A DNA stretch of 64,000 bases from Amoebidium appalachense (GCA_963693365.1 CAVNZM010000003.1:7936001-8000000); one strand, 5' to 3'; positions 1 through 10,000 are shown, counted from the first letter of the stretch. Notes: generated from the sequence alone by a model not told the origin. Made by a program: numbers and translations.

Positions 1-658
1 GGCAATCGGAGTTGTTCACGAGACATTGAAAGATTCAAACAACAACTGATTCTTTATTGTGCTCTCGGTTCCTTTTGTACTTGCGACTTATCACCTTATC
101 ACAACTAAAGAGGGAGAACCAATCGGTTCTATCAGAAGATAGAAAAACACATTCCGACAGAGCATACGCATTCCAACTTCCGATTAAACTAAAGTTTAGA
201 AACTCTTACTTTAAGTTAAATAAATTAAGTAATTATACATCTAGTCACTATTAACTCACATCTATATTTATGTTCGTCTCTATAAAGAAACTTATTTATA
301 TACATATATTTCCTAATAGTCGACACTCTCAAAGTGAAGACACTTTGCAATAAACCGAATTCCATATATATCTTTTGTCCAATCACAACACACATATATT
401 AATAGACAGGAATGCACAACACGATCTACAGATGTACTCGCTTGCGACTATTGGCGAGCCATCCTTGTGAGAACAAAACTAAGCCATTTTGAAATAAAGG
501 AAAGACAACGAGTGTAGCTAGCCAATCACGCTACCTCTCAGATAAACAGAGGAGAGCAAACAGAAATAAAATACAATAAGTTCTTATCAGGCAAGAGAGC
601 CAGGTGTGCACAGATCTACAGATATCTGTGCTCACAGAAACAAGGGAGAGAGAGATAC
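1..658. other. Left flank, no gene recognised
   Basis: This stretch is moderately AT-rich, non-repetitive DNA. A 65-codon open frame at 57-254 has no recognisable domain or splice context. I see no RNA gene and no convincing exon. Confidence 0.5.
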
Positions 659-682
659 GGGGGGGGGGGGGGGGGGGGGGGG

Positions 683-742
<60 letters not shown>
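659..742. repeat. poly-G run followed by (GA)n microsatellite
   Basis: About 27 consecutive G residues pass directly into roughly 28 GA units, giving an uninterrupted purine tract on the plus strand. Open frames across it translate to poly-Gly and Glu-Arg repeats and are not genes. Confidence 0.9.
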
Positions 743-746
<4 letters not shown>

Positions 747-843
747 AAAGAGCACAAAGAAGGAAAGCAGACACGAATACAAACAAGCTAAGACACATAC
801 ATACTTAAAGGCTCTTGCTGTCATACATGGTGACGTATTCCAA

Positions 844-845
<2 letters not shown>

Positions 846-910
<65 letters not shown>
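846..910. repeat. (GT)n microsatellite, left side of retrotransposon target
   Basis: This perfect GT repeat abuts the left end of the LTR element at 911. A second (GT)n tract begins at 10002, immediately beyond the right end, so the element appears to have inserted into one microsatellite and split it. Confidence 0.85.
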
Positions 911-914
<4 letters not shown>

Positions 915-2350
915 GTATCCTAATGTATGTGTACTAGAGACGCGGCACTCTACTAAGTGTACACACACGAAAAGGAACGAACGTGTACGAAAAACGGTAA
1001 AGTTTATTAAGACCAGGCTGACATATACTAATCCGTCTCATCAGATCAGTCTAAGTCTACGATCGAGATCGGGGGGGGGGGGGGGGGGGGTGGCCCGGGT
1101 CCACAGATCATCAAGATCAAGTCCGGGGCCTCAAGATAGCTGAACAGCTGCGTGCATCTTGCCTCTGCCGGCGCAGGGCATTGGACCACGTCAGCCGGGA
1201 CAGCCGTCCAATAGAATTCTAATTAGTGTGTAGGATAGATCGTAGGAGGACTTAGGAATGTGATTGTTCGGGCAGAAGCCCTTTTGTAAGTATTGGCAAG
1301 GTTTGATAGTGTATGTTGCCAAACGTATTTATATAATATTATTTAGATGTAGAGGAAAGGGGGGGAGGGAGGGGGGGGGAGGATAGTATGAAATGTAGAT
1401 TTAGACTCTGCGGTGCCACTAGGGGGAGGGTGAGGGGTGAGACTCGGATAAATATATTAGTTGAGTAGATCGACTTAGCTCGTGCAGGCGCACGATAAAA
1501 GTAGATCGGAATGTTAATGGAATGTGGCATCGTAGGGGGCCAGGTGATGATGATCTTGTAGGGCACGGCCTTGATGGCCTCAGTCGTAACTTAGACTCAA
1601 TCCGTACGGATCTAAGTTTGCCCGTCGGAGCCTGGTCTTAATAAACTTTACCGTTTTTCGTACACGTTCGTTCCTTTTCGTGTGTGTACACTTAGTAGAG
1701 TGCCGCGTCTCTAGTACACATACAATAGGATACGACACAGGCTCCGACGGGCAAACTTAGATCCGTACGGATTGAGTCTAAGTTACGACTGAGGCCATCA
1801 AGGCCGTGCCCTACAAGATCATCATCACCTGGCCCCCTACGATGCCACATTCCATTAACATTCCGATCTACTTTTATCGTGCGCCTGCACGAGCTAAGTC
1901 GATCTACTCAACTAATATATTTATCCAAGTCTCACCCCTCACCCTCCCCCTAGTGGCACCGCAGAGTCTAAATCTACATTTCATACTATCCTCCCCCCCC
2001 CCTCCCTCCCCCCCTTTCCTCTACATCTACATATATAAATACGTTTGGCAACATATGCTATCAAACCTTGCCAATCCTTACAAAAGGGCTTCTGCCCGAA
2101 CAATCACATTCCTAAGTCCTCCTACGATCTATCCTACACACTAATTAGAATTCTATTGGACGGCTGTCCCGGCTGACGTGGTCCAATGCCCTGCGCCGGC
2201 AGAGGCAAGATGATGCACGCAGCTGCACAGCTATCTTGAGGCCCCGGACTTGATCTTGATGATCTGTGACCCGGGCCACCCCCCCCCCCCCCCCCCCCGA
2301 TCTCGATCGTAGACTTAGGCTAATCTGCTGAGACGGATTAGTATATGTCA
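911..2350 (-). repeat. 3' LTR of the element, interrupted by a solo LTR
   Basis: The segments 911-1018 and 1743-2350 together match the 5' LTR at 9278-10001 colinearly. Between them lies a second LTR in the opposite orientation (1019-1737). Removing the insertion and one copy of its 5-bp duplication leaves an LTR of about 716 bp, against 724 bp for the 5' LTR. The difference is mostly in a variable C/G run (2279-2299 here, 9920-9948 in the 5' LTR). Confidence 0.92.
1019..1737 (+). mobile_element. Nested solo LTR of the same family
   Basis: A 719-bp LTR begins TGACATATAC and ends GATACGACA on the plus strand, opposite to the host element. It is flanked by the 5-bp direct repeat CAGGC (1014-1018 and 1738-1742), and the host LTR sequence continues across the site when one copy is removed. 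This is a clean insertion followed by LTR-LTR recombination. Its sequence is nearly identical to the other LTRs, so the family was recently mobile. A 75-112 codon frame that appears in all three LTRs is LTR sequence, not a gene. Confidence 0.93.
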
Positions 2351-2360
2351 ACTCCCCCCC
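2351..2360 (-). other. Polypurine tract (plus-strand primer)
   Basis: On the minus strand, GGGGGGGAGT lies directly upstream of the 3' LTR start TGACATA. This is the expected place and composition for the polypurine tract that primes plus-strand synthesis in LTR elements. Confidence 0.7.
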
Positions 2361-2615
2361 GGCCCCCGGAAAAGCTGAGTCCCACCTCAGTCACATTACA
2401 TCTAACACCCCCTAAAAAGACATAGACTAATCAGTCTCCTAAAAAAATTAAATTAAATAAATTACGAAGAAAAATAATAAATTAATCTACACCATAAGCT
2501 TGATACCTACGGAGACACCTATGATAATAAATTAAATTCCTACGACTACGTTCACACTCCTCCTCGGTCTCCTCCCCTCCCTCCCCCTCCCCCCGTGTGT
2601 CTACGTGTATTTGCA

Positions 2616-4424
2616 TCACTCCCCCCCCCCGGCCCCCTCCCCCACCGACTTTTTCACACCACGATTAAACTGAGGAATAACTCTCTTTGGCCGAGAGGGA
2701 GCACTAGGCAACTCCCTCTGCACTAATCTAGCCTCATAAGCACGAATAGAAAACGGGCAATCCAAATGAAACTCAGGCAACCACTGATCTTCCTGATAAC
2801 CTCCCTCAAAACGAATTAAATAATAATTTACCTTACCTTCCTTACCTTCGATAACCTTTTTATCCATAATTTTATCTACTGCAGCCTCCGATACATCCAC
2901 CGACCCGTCATAGTCGGGGGTGAATGCATCTAACACTCGACGGCCCTCCGGCCGTTTAACCCTAAGGGCCCTATCATAATATTCCTTTATATCATCTACA
3001 TTATAAAATCTAACATCACTCTCATTATCTAACCTCTGCACCTTATATTCCGTCGGACCTAACCTAGCCACTATTTTATACGGACCGATAAAAAGAGGCA
3101 ACCATTTCTTACCATACTTACGAAGACCTTCACCTTCACCCTTACCTTCCTGCTCCTGCTTATATCTCTTTTTCCTAGTATGATCCCTAATTAAAACTAA
3201 AGTACCCTCGGCAAATTCACGTAACGGACGTGTGGACACGTCTGCACGTGTCTGTGCCTGCTGTGTACGGGCCAGAGCTGCATCACGTGCAGCCCGGGCC
3301 CGGGTTAGTAGCTGCTCCCGGAACTCAGTCCAGTGGGGATAGGTTAGTCGGTCAGCCCCCCCCATCGGCAAAAGTGCCGTATCTAACAAACTAATAGCCT
3401 CCTGCCCATAGACCAAATAAAACGGAGAAAAACCAGTCACAGCATGAGGGGTAGAATTATATGAATGAGCAATAAACCTAGACATATGATCCCAATCATT
3501 AGCCTCCACATCCACCATTTTGCCAAAGGACTTCTGAAACACTGCATGCACACGTTCAGAGATGGCATTTGCTTGAGGGTGATATGCAGACGTAGTGATA
3601 TGAGCTACCCTTAAAATTTTACACACCTCTGACACCAACTGATTTAAAAACACACGACTCCTATCCGTTAACAAAACACGAGGACAACCAAACCTAAGAC
3701 AAATTGCATCCACAAAAATACGAGCAAACAAAACGGCATTAGCAGTGGGGAGAGGAAAAACTTCAACCCAACGAGTGGCCACATCGGTGACGGTAACAAG
3801 AACAGTGTTACCCTCAACCGTAGAATTAAAAGGACCGACCACATCCACTGCTACCCTTTCAAACATACGAACATTAAAATCCCTAATAAACGACGGGCGG
3901 GAACGAGAGTGGGGACTCTCATTCCTTTCCTGACAATGCATGCATGACAACACATAATCCCTCACCTCCCTACTCATACCCGGCCAAAAATACGAACGAT
4001 TAACACGAAGCAACGTCCTATTTACACCTAAATGACCAGCCATGGGATGCTCATGCACCATATGCAAAACCTCAGGCACAAGTGCCGTCGGGACCCAAAC
4101 TCGGTGTCCGTCTGGCCCAGAACAATGATAAACTAAATCCTGCTCTACCTGACACATTTTTGCTAACTTAGCTACCTTAATCATCTGCCTTTTATTTTTA
4201 AATTTAATCGAATCAACCGGCCCCTTTAAATAATTCTTAACCAGACCAATCAACACATCTTCCTCCTGAGCTAAGATCAAAGCCGTAGGTGCTAAGGCAG
4301 GGGCCGAACCATGAGACTCGGTCCCGACCTCAGACACTGACAAATACCTCCCCCCCCCTCCCCTACACTTATAACTTATCAAGCAACCCTGGAGCCCAAG
4401 AAGACACATCAACAGACACAGCAT
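2616..4424 (-). CDS. pol (IN): Retrotransposon integrase with C-terminal chromodomain
   Basis: The 602-codon frame carries the integrase domains in order. The zinc-binding HHCC domain has histidines near residues 126 and 131 and cysteines at 161 and 164. The catalytic core has Asp194 (AVDVVGPF), Asp254 (LLTDRSRVF) and Glu290 (HPQANAISERVH), with exactly 35 residues between the last two: an intact D,D-35-E triad. A chromodomain follows at about 510-560 (core YYLIRFEGGYQEDQWLP), the module chromoviruses use to direct integration to modified chromatin. The first 25 residues and the Gly-rich end are read through poly-G runs and may not be authentic. It is in a different frame from the RT above, and the break falls at the poly-C run near 4441-4480. 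Confidence 0.93.
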   Translation of the reverse strand: MLCLLMCLLGLQGCLISYKCRGGGGRYLSVSEVGTESHGSAPALAPTALILAQEEDVLIGLVKNYLKGPVDSIKFKNKRQMIKVAKLAKMCQVEQDLVYHCSGPDGHRVWVPTALVPEVLHMVHEHPMAGHLGVNRTLLRVNRSYFWPGMSREVRDYVLSCMHCQERNESPHSRSRPSFIRDFNVRMFERVAVDVVGPFNSTVEGNTVLVTVTDVATRWVEVFPLPTANAVLFARIFVDAICLRFGCPRVLLTDRSRVFLNQLVSEVCKILRVAHITTSAYHPQANAISERVHAVFQKSFGKMVDVEANDWDHMSRFIAHSYNSTPHAVTGFSPFYLVYGQEAISLLDTALLPMGGADRLTYPHWTEFREQLLTRARAARDAALARTQQAQTRADVSTRPLREFAEGTLVLIRDHTRKKRYKQEQEGKGEGEGLRKYGKKWLPLFIGPYKIVARLGPTEYKVQRLDNESDVRFYNVDDIKEYYDRALRVKRPEGRRVLDAFTPDYDGSVDVSEAAVDKIMDKKVIEGKEGKVNYYLIRFEGGYQEDQWLPEFHLDCPFSIRAYEARLVQRELPSAPSRPKRVIPQFNRGVKKSVGEGAGGGE

Positions 4425-4438
4425 CTATTCCTTTCTGC

Positions 4439-6019
4439 TCACTCTCCCCCCCCCTTCCCCCCCTCCCCCCCGTCTCTCACTAGCCCCCCCTCCCCCTCCT
4501 TCTCTTCTTCAAACAAAATATAAGCAGCACGAGAGAGAGCATCACAGTCAACCATTGTTTCACCCTTGGCATAAAACAATTTATAGGAGAACTCACCGAG
4601 AGCCGCGGCCCACTTCTGCATCCTCTCGTTGACCAGACGAGTGGTGCCGGCCAGGGCTAGGCAGGGCTTGTGGTCGGTGTAGACCTCAAACGTCCTGCCT
4701 GCGAGTATGTACCTCCATGCCTGTGAGACTGCCCAAAAGATAGCATGGGACTCTCTCTCTGGATTGCTATATCTACGTTCACTTTTACTAAATGAACGAC
4801 TAGCATAAGCAATCACTCTATCCTGCCCCTCCTGCACTTGATATAACACGGCCCCCTCAGCAACCTTACTTGCATCACACCGAACTTTAAACATCCCCCC
4901 CCCGGCCGAAAAATCAGGATGAACAAGCATACTCGAAGACTGCAAAGCTAACTTAAGCTTTTCGAAAGCAGAAACAGCATCAACATTCCAATCTATTCTA
5001 TTCTTCTTCTCCCCCCCCGTCTGACTAGTTAACGGCAAAGCAAGCATACTATAATCCTTAATATAACGACGAAGATAATTAGTTAAACCTAAAAATTGCC
5101 TTAGTTGAGTGACAGTCTGAGGATGGGGCCACTCAACTATGGCCCGGATTTTCTCCGGATCAGGGGAAAGACCATTACTAGACACAATATGACCTAAAAA
5201 CTTAACCTCCGGCACACCGTGACCAATCACAGTCTTGCTACCGCTAATACGAAGACCAGACTCACCCAAAGCTAAAAATACTTTTTCACAATTATTAACT
5301 AACTCCTCAAATGACCTACCTTTAATTAAAACATCATCCAAATAAGGGTGGCATACATCCAAATGAGGGTGGAGAATTTTATACATTACCCGGCACAACA
5401 TAGCTGGAGAGGAGAGCAAACCCATCGGCACCACCTTGTACTGGAACAGCTGGTCACCCAGTGCAAAGGCAGTCTTCTCCTTGCTGCTCTCCTCCAACCT
5501 TATCTGCCAAAAAGCTGCTTTTAAATCAAGTTTAGCAAAGTGAGTATAGCCGTGCAGCTGTGAAAGCTGCTCGTCTATGTTAGGGAGAGGCCATTGGTCT
5601 GCCTTAGTGATCCGATTCAGAGCCCTGTAATCGTTCACTAGACGCCAAGACCCGTCGGGCTTCTTAACCAATAGCACCGGACTTCTCCACGGACTCGAAC
5701 TATGCTCCACATGACCCTTTTTTAACATATCACTCACTATTATTAGCGCATCCGACAATTTATACTGCTCCATTCTATAGCTAGGCATCACTACCGGCCT
5801 ATTATCACCTGTGTCGATCTGCATTTCAAACCCTTTAACGAAGCCTACTTCGTTATCATCGGCCAGAAATGCAAACCGAGTCCTATCAAATAACTGAGCT
5901 AACAATTTTTTCTGTTCTACCGTCCAATCCCCCTCCTTCATACCAAACGGCAATACTAACTCCGGGTTACCCCCATCACAAGTGGATGCATCCTTATTCA
6001 CCGGAGTGCCACTTAACAT
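4439..6019 (-). CDS. pol (RT-RH): Retrotransposon reverse transcriptase and RNase H
   Basis: The 526-codon frame has the full reverse transcriptase core: the first catalytic Asp165 in FAKLDLKAAF, the YLDD box at residues 226-229 (aspartates 228 and 229), and the FLGLTNYLRRYI thumb motif at about 310. RNase H follows, with Asp382 (RCDAS), Glu423 (RESHA) and Asp449 (YTDHKP). The catalytic residues I can place are all present. The product would copy element RNA into cDNA in cytoplasmic particles. The frame ends in a Glu/Gly-rich tail across a poly-G run, then integrase continues in another frame, so a frameshift or a tract-length change separates them. It overlaps the linker frame by 7 bases. 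Confidence 0.95.
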   Translation of the reverse strand: MLSGTPVNKDASTCDGGNPELVLPFGMKEGDWTVEQKKLLAQLFDRTRFAFLADDNEVGFVKGFEMQIDTGDNRPVVMPSYRMEQYKLSDALIIVSDMLKKGHVEHSSSPWRSPVLLVKKPDGSWRLVNDYRALNRITKADQWPLPNIDEQLSQLHGYTHFAKLDLKAAFWQIRLEESSKEKTAFALGDQLFQYKVVPMGLLSSPAMLCRVMYKILHPHLDVCHPYLDDVLIKGRSFEELVNNCEKVFLALGESGLRISGSKTVIGHGVPEVKFLGHIVSSNGLSPDPEKIRAIVEWPHPQTVTQLRQFLGLTNYLRRYIKDYSMLALPLTSQTGGEKKNRIDWNVDAVSAFEKLKLALQSSSMLVHPDFSAGGGMFKVRCDASKVAEGAVLYQVQEGQDRVIAYASRSFSKSERRYSNPERESHAIFWAVSQAWRYILAGRTFEVYTDHKPCLALAGTTRLVNERMQKWAAALGEFSYKLFYAKGETMVDCDALSRAAYILFEEEKEGEGGLVRDGGEGGKGGGE

Positions 6020-6753
6020 TTCACCTCCTGTATTACATCGGTGCTGCTCGGGGTGAGGGCGAGGTACCTCCGGATATAGGCGGTCACCCTTAGTACCCCC
6101 CCTCCCCCCGGCACACCAATGCCCCCGGGCAATTCCTGATGAGTTAGTGCATGTATGTGGGGGGCCAGGTCTGTGGCCACCCTGCCCCCCACGGTGTTGG
6201 TTAACCCGTCAGATCCACGGGTTAGACCAACACCCTCCCCCCCTGCCTGCACATTCTCACACCCGGGGTGACCCTCCTTCCTCTTGGGGGTCGGGGGAGT
6301 GGGACCGGTGCTGTCCCGGTCCCCCCCCCCATCGTGTCGGGTGACATTTTGGTGGCTAACGTTAAATAAAGTTGTTCCCCCTCCTCCTGAGTCACCCTTC
6401 GAGCCGGCATCCTCCTTTTGGGTAATAAGAGAGACCTCTATACTACCAATCTCATTAGTGAAACTACCGACGGAAACACCTGACCTAATCACTATAGGCT
6501 CGATGCCCGGATTCACTAATTCTATTTCTATTGTCTTATCCGGCCATACCCTACTAAGGGTCCATTGGGCCACCTCCTGAAATGGGGTTTTCGGAGTAAA
6601 AACCCCTAAATCCCCTATCCTAACATGATTGCCGGCCCGGACACGTACCGTTTGGCACTGATAAGGCTCGATTACTACTTCAGCTACCGTTCTAGCACCA
6701 GACTGATAACCGTCGAGCCCATCATGGGTTTTAATTTTAACGCCGGACTGCAA
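6013..6753 (-). CDS. Protease-RT linker region of pol
   Basis: The 246-codon frame lies between protease and RT. The first 130 residues (for example VVIEPYQCQTVRVR and ELVNPGIEPIVIRSG) resemble the beta-rich spacer often found between protease and RT in Ty3/gypsy elements. The rest is Gly/Pro/Thr-rich and read partly through G-runs. I do not recognise an enzyme in it. It is in a different phase from both protease and RT, which suggests that pol in this copy is broken or was read through homopolymer-length changes. Confidence 0.6.
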   Translation of the reverse strand: MQSGVKIKTHDGLDGYQSGARTVAEVVIEPYQCQTVRVRAGNHVRIGDLGVFTPKTPFQEVAQWTLSRVWPDKTIEIELVNPGIEPIVIRSGVSVGSFTNEIGSIEVSLITQKEDAGSKGDSGGGGTTLFNVSHQNVTRHDGGGDRDSTGPTPPTPKRKEGHPGCENVQAGGEGVGLTRGSDGLTNTVGGRVATDLAPHIHALTHQELPGGIGVPGGGGVLRVTAYIRRYLALTPSSTDVIQEVKC

Positions 6754-6772
6754 TTCTAAAACATTCGTACGT

Positions 6773-7222
6773 TCAACTTAACAAAGCATTCACATGTCTA
6801 CGGAAAAATGGGGCTCCCAACAAAACACTTTGGGCTAAATCCTTAACCACATAACAAGCAACATGCATAGCCTGGCCACCTATCTCACACGGCAACACAC
6901 AAACACCTTCCACAGACATACTACTATTATTAGCACTACCTAAGGCTGTGCTAGAAGCATCTAAAATAGGAATTTCCCCCCCGGCCTGATTAAAACGACG
7001 AATAAACGAAGCATGCACACAATTAACCTGAGCCCCTCCATCGAGCAAAGCAACAGCCTTCAACTTACCATCAGCTAACCATACGTCTATATAATGCCGG
7101 CTAAAACCAACTAAATCCTCCTCCAATTCAAGCAACACATCATCACTCACACCCAATCCCTGCCCACGAAGACTCACACCCTCGATACCTACGTGCAACA
7201 TACCTACCTGTGGTGCCTGCAC
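6773..7222 (-). CDS. pol (PR): Retropepsin-like aspartic protease
   Basis: The 149-codon frame has the retropepsin pattern: the active-site loop AVALLDGGAQVNCV at residues 57-70, a Val/Leu-rich middle, and the C-terminal VLLGAPFF motif matching the LLGxPF signature near the end of Ty3/gypsy proteases. The catalytic triplet reads Asp-Gly-Gly rather than the usual Asp-Thr/Ser-Gly; the catalytic aspartate is kept. It would mature the gag and pol polyproteins. It lies downstream of gag in another frame. Confidence 0.75.
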   Translation of the reverse strand: MQAPQVGMLHVGIEGVSLRGQGLGVSDDVLLELEEDLVGFSRHYIDVWLADGKLKAVALLDGGAQVNCVHASFIRRFNQAGGEIPILDASSTALGSANNSSMSVEGVCVLPCEIGGQAMHVACYVVKDLAQSVLLGAPFFRRHVNALLS

Positions 7223-7650
7223 GGGTGGGGTGGGGTGTGTATGTGGTGTGGGTGGTGGTGGAGTGTGTGTGTGTGATGTGTGGGTGGGTGGTGTGTGTGT
7301 GTTTGGTGTATGTGTGGGTGTGTGTGTGGGTGTAGGTGTGTCTGCAACCGTCGTATGTTGTTGTGGTGGTGTGTTTCTACGTGTCTGTGCCTTCCCCCCC
7401 TTCCCCTTTTACTCGTGTGTGTCCCCCCCCCTCCCGGAAACAATGGCACAGAAACCCCCTCCGGTGTGGTTAGAATAAACACCGGGTTGGGACAAGAAAC
7501 ACTGAGACCATCCACTTGTGGCTGGGGAACCTCCCCCAACCACAAAACATTCACACCATTCATACCTTTGGTAGAGTCACCCCACAAACATTCATGCCAT
7601 ACCACCTCGACGCTGTCTTGAGGACCCACGACGATGCCCGGCTCCCACAC
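7204..7650 (-). CDS. Gag-pol junction frame, unrecognised
   Basis: This 148-codon frame sits between the gag stop and the protease, in the same phase as gag. The first 65 residues (for example VEVVWHECLWGDSTKG and PVFILTTPEGVSVPLF) look like protein. The remainder becomes His/Thr-rich where it crosses a GT-rich stretch and is probably not coding. It may be the C-terminus of gag or the start of pro-pol, separated by mutation. I assign no function. Confidence 0.35.
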   Translation of the reverse strand: MWEPGIVVGPQDSVEVVWHECLWGDSTKGMNGVNVLWLGEVPQPQVDGLSVSCPNPVFILTTPEGVSVPLFPGGGGTHTSKRGRGGRHRHVETHHHNNIRRLQTHLHPHTHPHIHQTHTHHPPTHHTHTLHHHPHHIHTPPHPCRHHR

Positions 7651-7785
7651 GTATCGGGGCGGTGAGGGGGCAAAGGGAAGCTTAACCTGGGGTGGGGGAG
7701 GGTGAAGGTTCTCTGCAACCTGGGGGGGACCGATACTGTCCCCCCCCCCTCCCTCAGTGACCCCAGCTTCCCCCTCCCCCGGAAC

Positions 7786-9120
7786 TCAATAGCTCTTGTA
7801 ACTACGGCAATATGCAGCAGAGTGCCCTTGCCGGCCACAAAAGTAACATGCACCAAAGAAGGGGCCAGGGGGGACTTCAAAACCTTGGCGCAAAGCATAA
7901 CCGGGAGCCCGGTCATGCTGGGGGGGCCCACCGTGTGCACCACGGCCCCCCCTTCCCCCCTGCCCCCCTCGGCCTCTCTCACCACCATTTCCACCCCTCC
8001 CTCTACCCTGCCCACTACCACGAGCAAGATAAGGGGCAAACCTCTCGGTGAACTGCTGCTGTTGTCCTCCACGTCCCCCTCGGCCACGACCGCCGTGTCC
8101 ACCCCGGTCGCCGCCACGGCCACCCCGGAAGCCGAAGCCCCCTCGGCCAGAGAAGACGGCCTGGGAGAGCTCGGCAACCTGCTTGACCAACATGGTGAGT
8201 GCATCTGGCTGTTCACCCTCTTTTTTCTCTTTTTCCCCCTTCTGTCCACTCTCCTTCTTTTTCTTGTCTACTTCCATCACCTCCTTTTTATCCCTCTTAT
8301 TGAACTTCACCTCGTGCATGGCAAGCAAGTGACGTTTAACATGCAACACCACCTCATCTACATCATCATGCTCCCCAAACATGCGTGCAGTGTCTGTGTT
8401 TACAGAGAGAGCCTTACGAGCAAACTCGAATTTTTCCCTATCACTCACATCACCAGCTAACTCACAAAGGTCTTCAAAGACCCGATATTCCCTCTCAAAG
8501 AATGCACGAGCTTCTACGGGGGACATATCTAAAGTGGGAAAGGTATACTTCCATTCTCTGAGCTGGGCCCGGAAGGTACGGCGCCGGTCGGCCGTCAGGT
8601 ATCGGCCGACGAGCCGGGCCGTATACTCGAGCTCGTTTTCCGGCCGTGTGAAGGCCTCGAGCTCCCCGTCCACATCGTCGGTGCTGTTCTCGTCCTCGTC
8701 GTCGGGGATGAACCGTGCGGCCAGACGTTTCTGGCCGAGTGTCCGGGACACCATCTCGTCCCTCCCCTCGTCGTACTGCTGCTCGTATATACGAGCCGTC
8801 ACCTGGGGGGCCTGCTCGGCCCGGTACGGGTGCTCCTCCATCAGTGTGCATAAGTCGGCCATTGTTTTGTGGTCGATGCACTGTTTGATCATTAAGCACG
8901 AGGCCGCCACAGTGGGGGCCTTCTTTGTGTCTAACACTAGTGTGGGTGTGTTAGCTAGGAGTGTCCTAAGCCACCTAGGTATTTCCGAGTCGTGTTTGAG
9001 TGTAAAACTGAAAGCTGTGGTCTGTCTAACGTCTAGTGTATGAACCTGTGGTACCTGTGTGTGCAGGGAGCTATCCTCCGCTGCCAATGCGTAGAACATG
9101 TCTACGTTAAACTTAGCCAT
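7786..9120 (-). CDS. gag: Retrotransposon Gag with CCHC zinc knuckle
   Basis: The 444-codon frame starts at the ATG at 9120, the first ATG after the leader. The N-terminal ~270 residues are a charged, mostly helical capsid-like region. A Lys-rich segment follows, then an Arg-Gly-Gly-rich region (about 330-400) typical of RNA-binding nucleocapsids. One zinc knuckle is seen at the end with the spacing C425-x2-C428-x4-H433-x4-C438. The protein would package element RNA into virus-like particles. It ends just past the knuckle; protease and the rest of pol follow in other frames. Confidence 0.9.
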   Translation of the reverse strand: MAKFNVDMFYALAAEDSSLHTQVPQVHTLDVRQTTAFSFTLKHDSEIPRWLRTLLANTPTLVLDTKKAPTVAASCLMIKQCIDHKTMADLCTLMEEHPYRAEQAPQVTARIYEQQYDEGRDEMVSRTLGQKRLAARFIPDDEDENSTDDVDGELEAFTRPENELEYTARLVGRYLTADRRRTFRAQLREWKYTFPTLDMSPVEARAFFEREYRVFEDLCELAGDVSDREKFEFARKALSVNTDTARMFGEHDDVDEVVLHVKRHLLAMHEVKFNKRDKKEVMEVDKKKKESGQKGEKEKKEGEQPDALTMLVKQVAELSQAVFSGRGGFGFRGGRGGDRGGHGGRGRGGRGGQQQQFTERFAPYLARGSGQGRGRGGNGGERGRGGQGGRGGRGAHGGPPQHDRAPGYALRQGFEVPPGPFFGACYFCGRQGHSAAYCRSYKSY

Positions 9121-9277
9121 TGTGTGGTGTGTGCCCTAACTCGTGTGGTTGTGTTTATGTTTTTTTTTTTTTTTTTTTTTTTTTTTTTCTGTGTGTTTGA
9201 GGTGTAGCAACAGCCCAGAAGGAACTGTCACCGCGTTACCCTAGCGCGAAAAACCGCACTAAAAGAAAGGTGTAGCT
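9121..9277 (-). other. Element leader between 5' LTR and gag
   Basis: The leader contains a 29-30 base T run on the plus strand (9160-9189), which is poly-A in the element transcript, just upstream of the gag ATG. The first bases after the 5' LTR are AGCTACACCTTTC in element sense. They do not start with TGG, so no standard tRNA 3'-end primer site is visible. Confidence 0.6.
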
Positions 9278-10000
9278 TGTCGTATCCTAATGTATGTGTA
9301 CTAGAGACGCGGCACTCTACTAAGTGTACACACACGAAAAGGAACGAACGTGTACGAAAAACGGTAAAGTTTATTAAGACCAGGCTCCGACGGGCAAACT
9401 TAGATCCGTACGGATTGAGTCTAAGTTACGACTGAGGCCATCAAGGCCGTGCCCTACAAGATCATCATCACCTGGCCCCCTACGATGCCACATTCCATTA
9501 ACATTCCGATCTACTTTTATCGTGCGCCTGCACGAGCTAAGTCGATCTACTCAACTAATATATTTATGCAAGTCTCACCCCTCACCCTCCCCCTAGTGGC
9601 ACCGCAGAGTCTAAATCTACATTTCATACTATCCTCCCCCCCCTCCCTCCCCCCCTTTCCTCTACATCTACATATATAAATACGTTTGGCAACATATGCT
9701 ATCAAACCTTGCCAATCCTTACAAAAGGGCTTCTGCCCGAACAATCACATTCCTAAGTCCTCCTACGATCTATCCTACACACTAATTAGAATTCTATTGG
9801 ACGGCTGTCCCGGCTGACGTGGTCCAATGCCCTGCGCCGGCAGAGGCAAGATGATGCACGCAGCTGCACAGCTATCTTGAGGCCCCGGACTTGATCTTGA
9901 TGATCTGTGACCCGGGCCACCCCCCCCCCCCCCCCCCCCCCCCCCCCCGAATCTCGATCGTAGACTTAGGCTAATCTGCTGAGACGGATTAGTATATGTC

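Noticed and set aside
531-968. Long open frames translating to Thr-His, Cys-Val, Arg-Glu, Gly or Pro repeats, here and throughout the window
   Set aside because: They are translations of (CA)n, (GT)n, (GA)n and homopolymer runs, open in several frames at once, with no exon context.
1339-1566. A 75-112 codon frame beginning MPYKIIITWPPTMPHS seen at three places
   Set aside because: The three places are the three LTR copies of one retrotransposon; the frame is LTR sequence.
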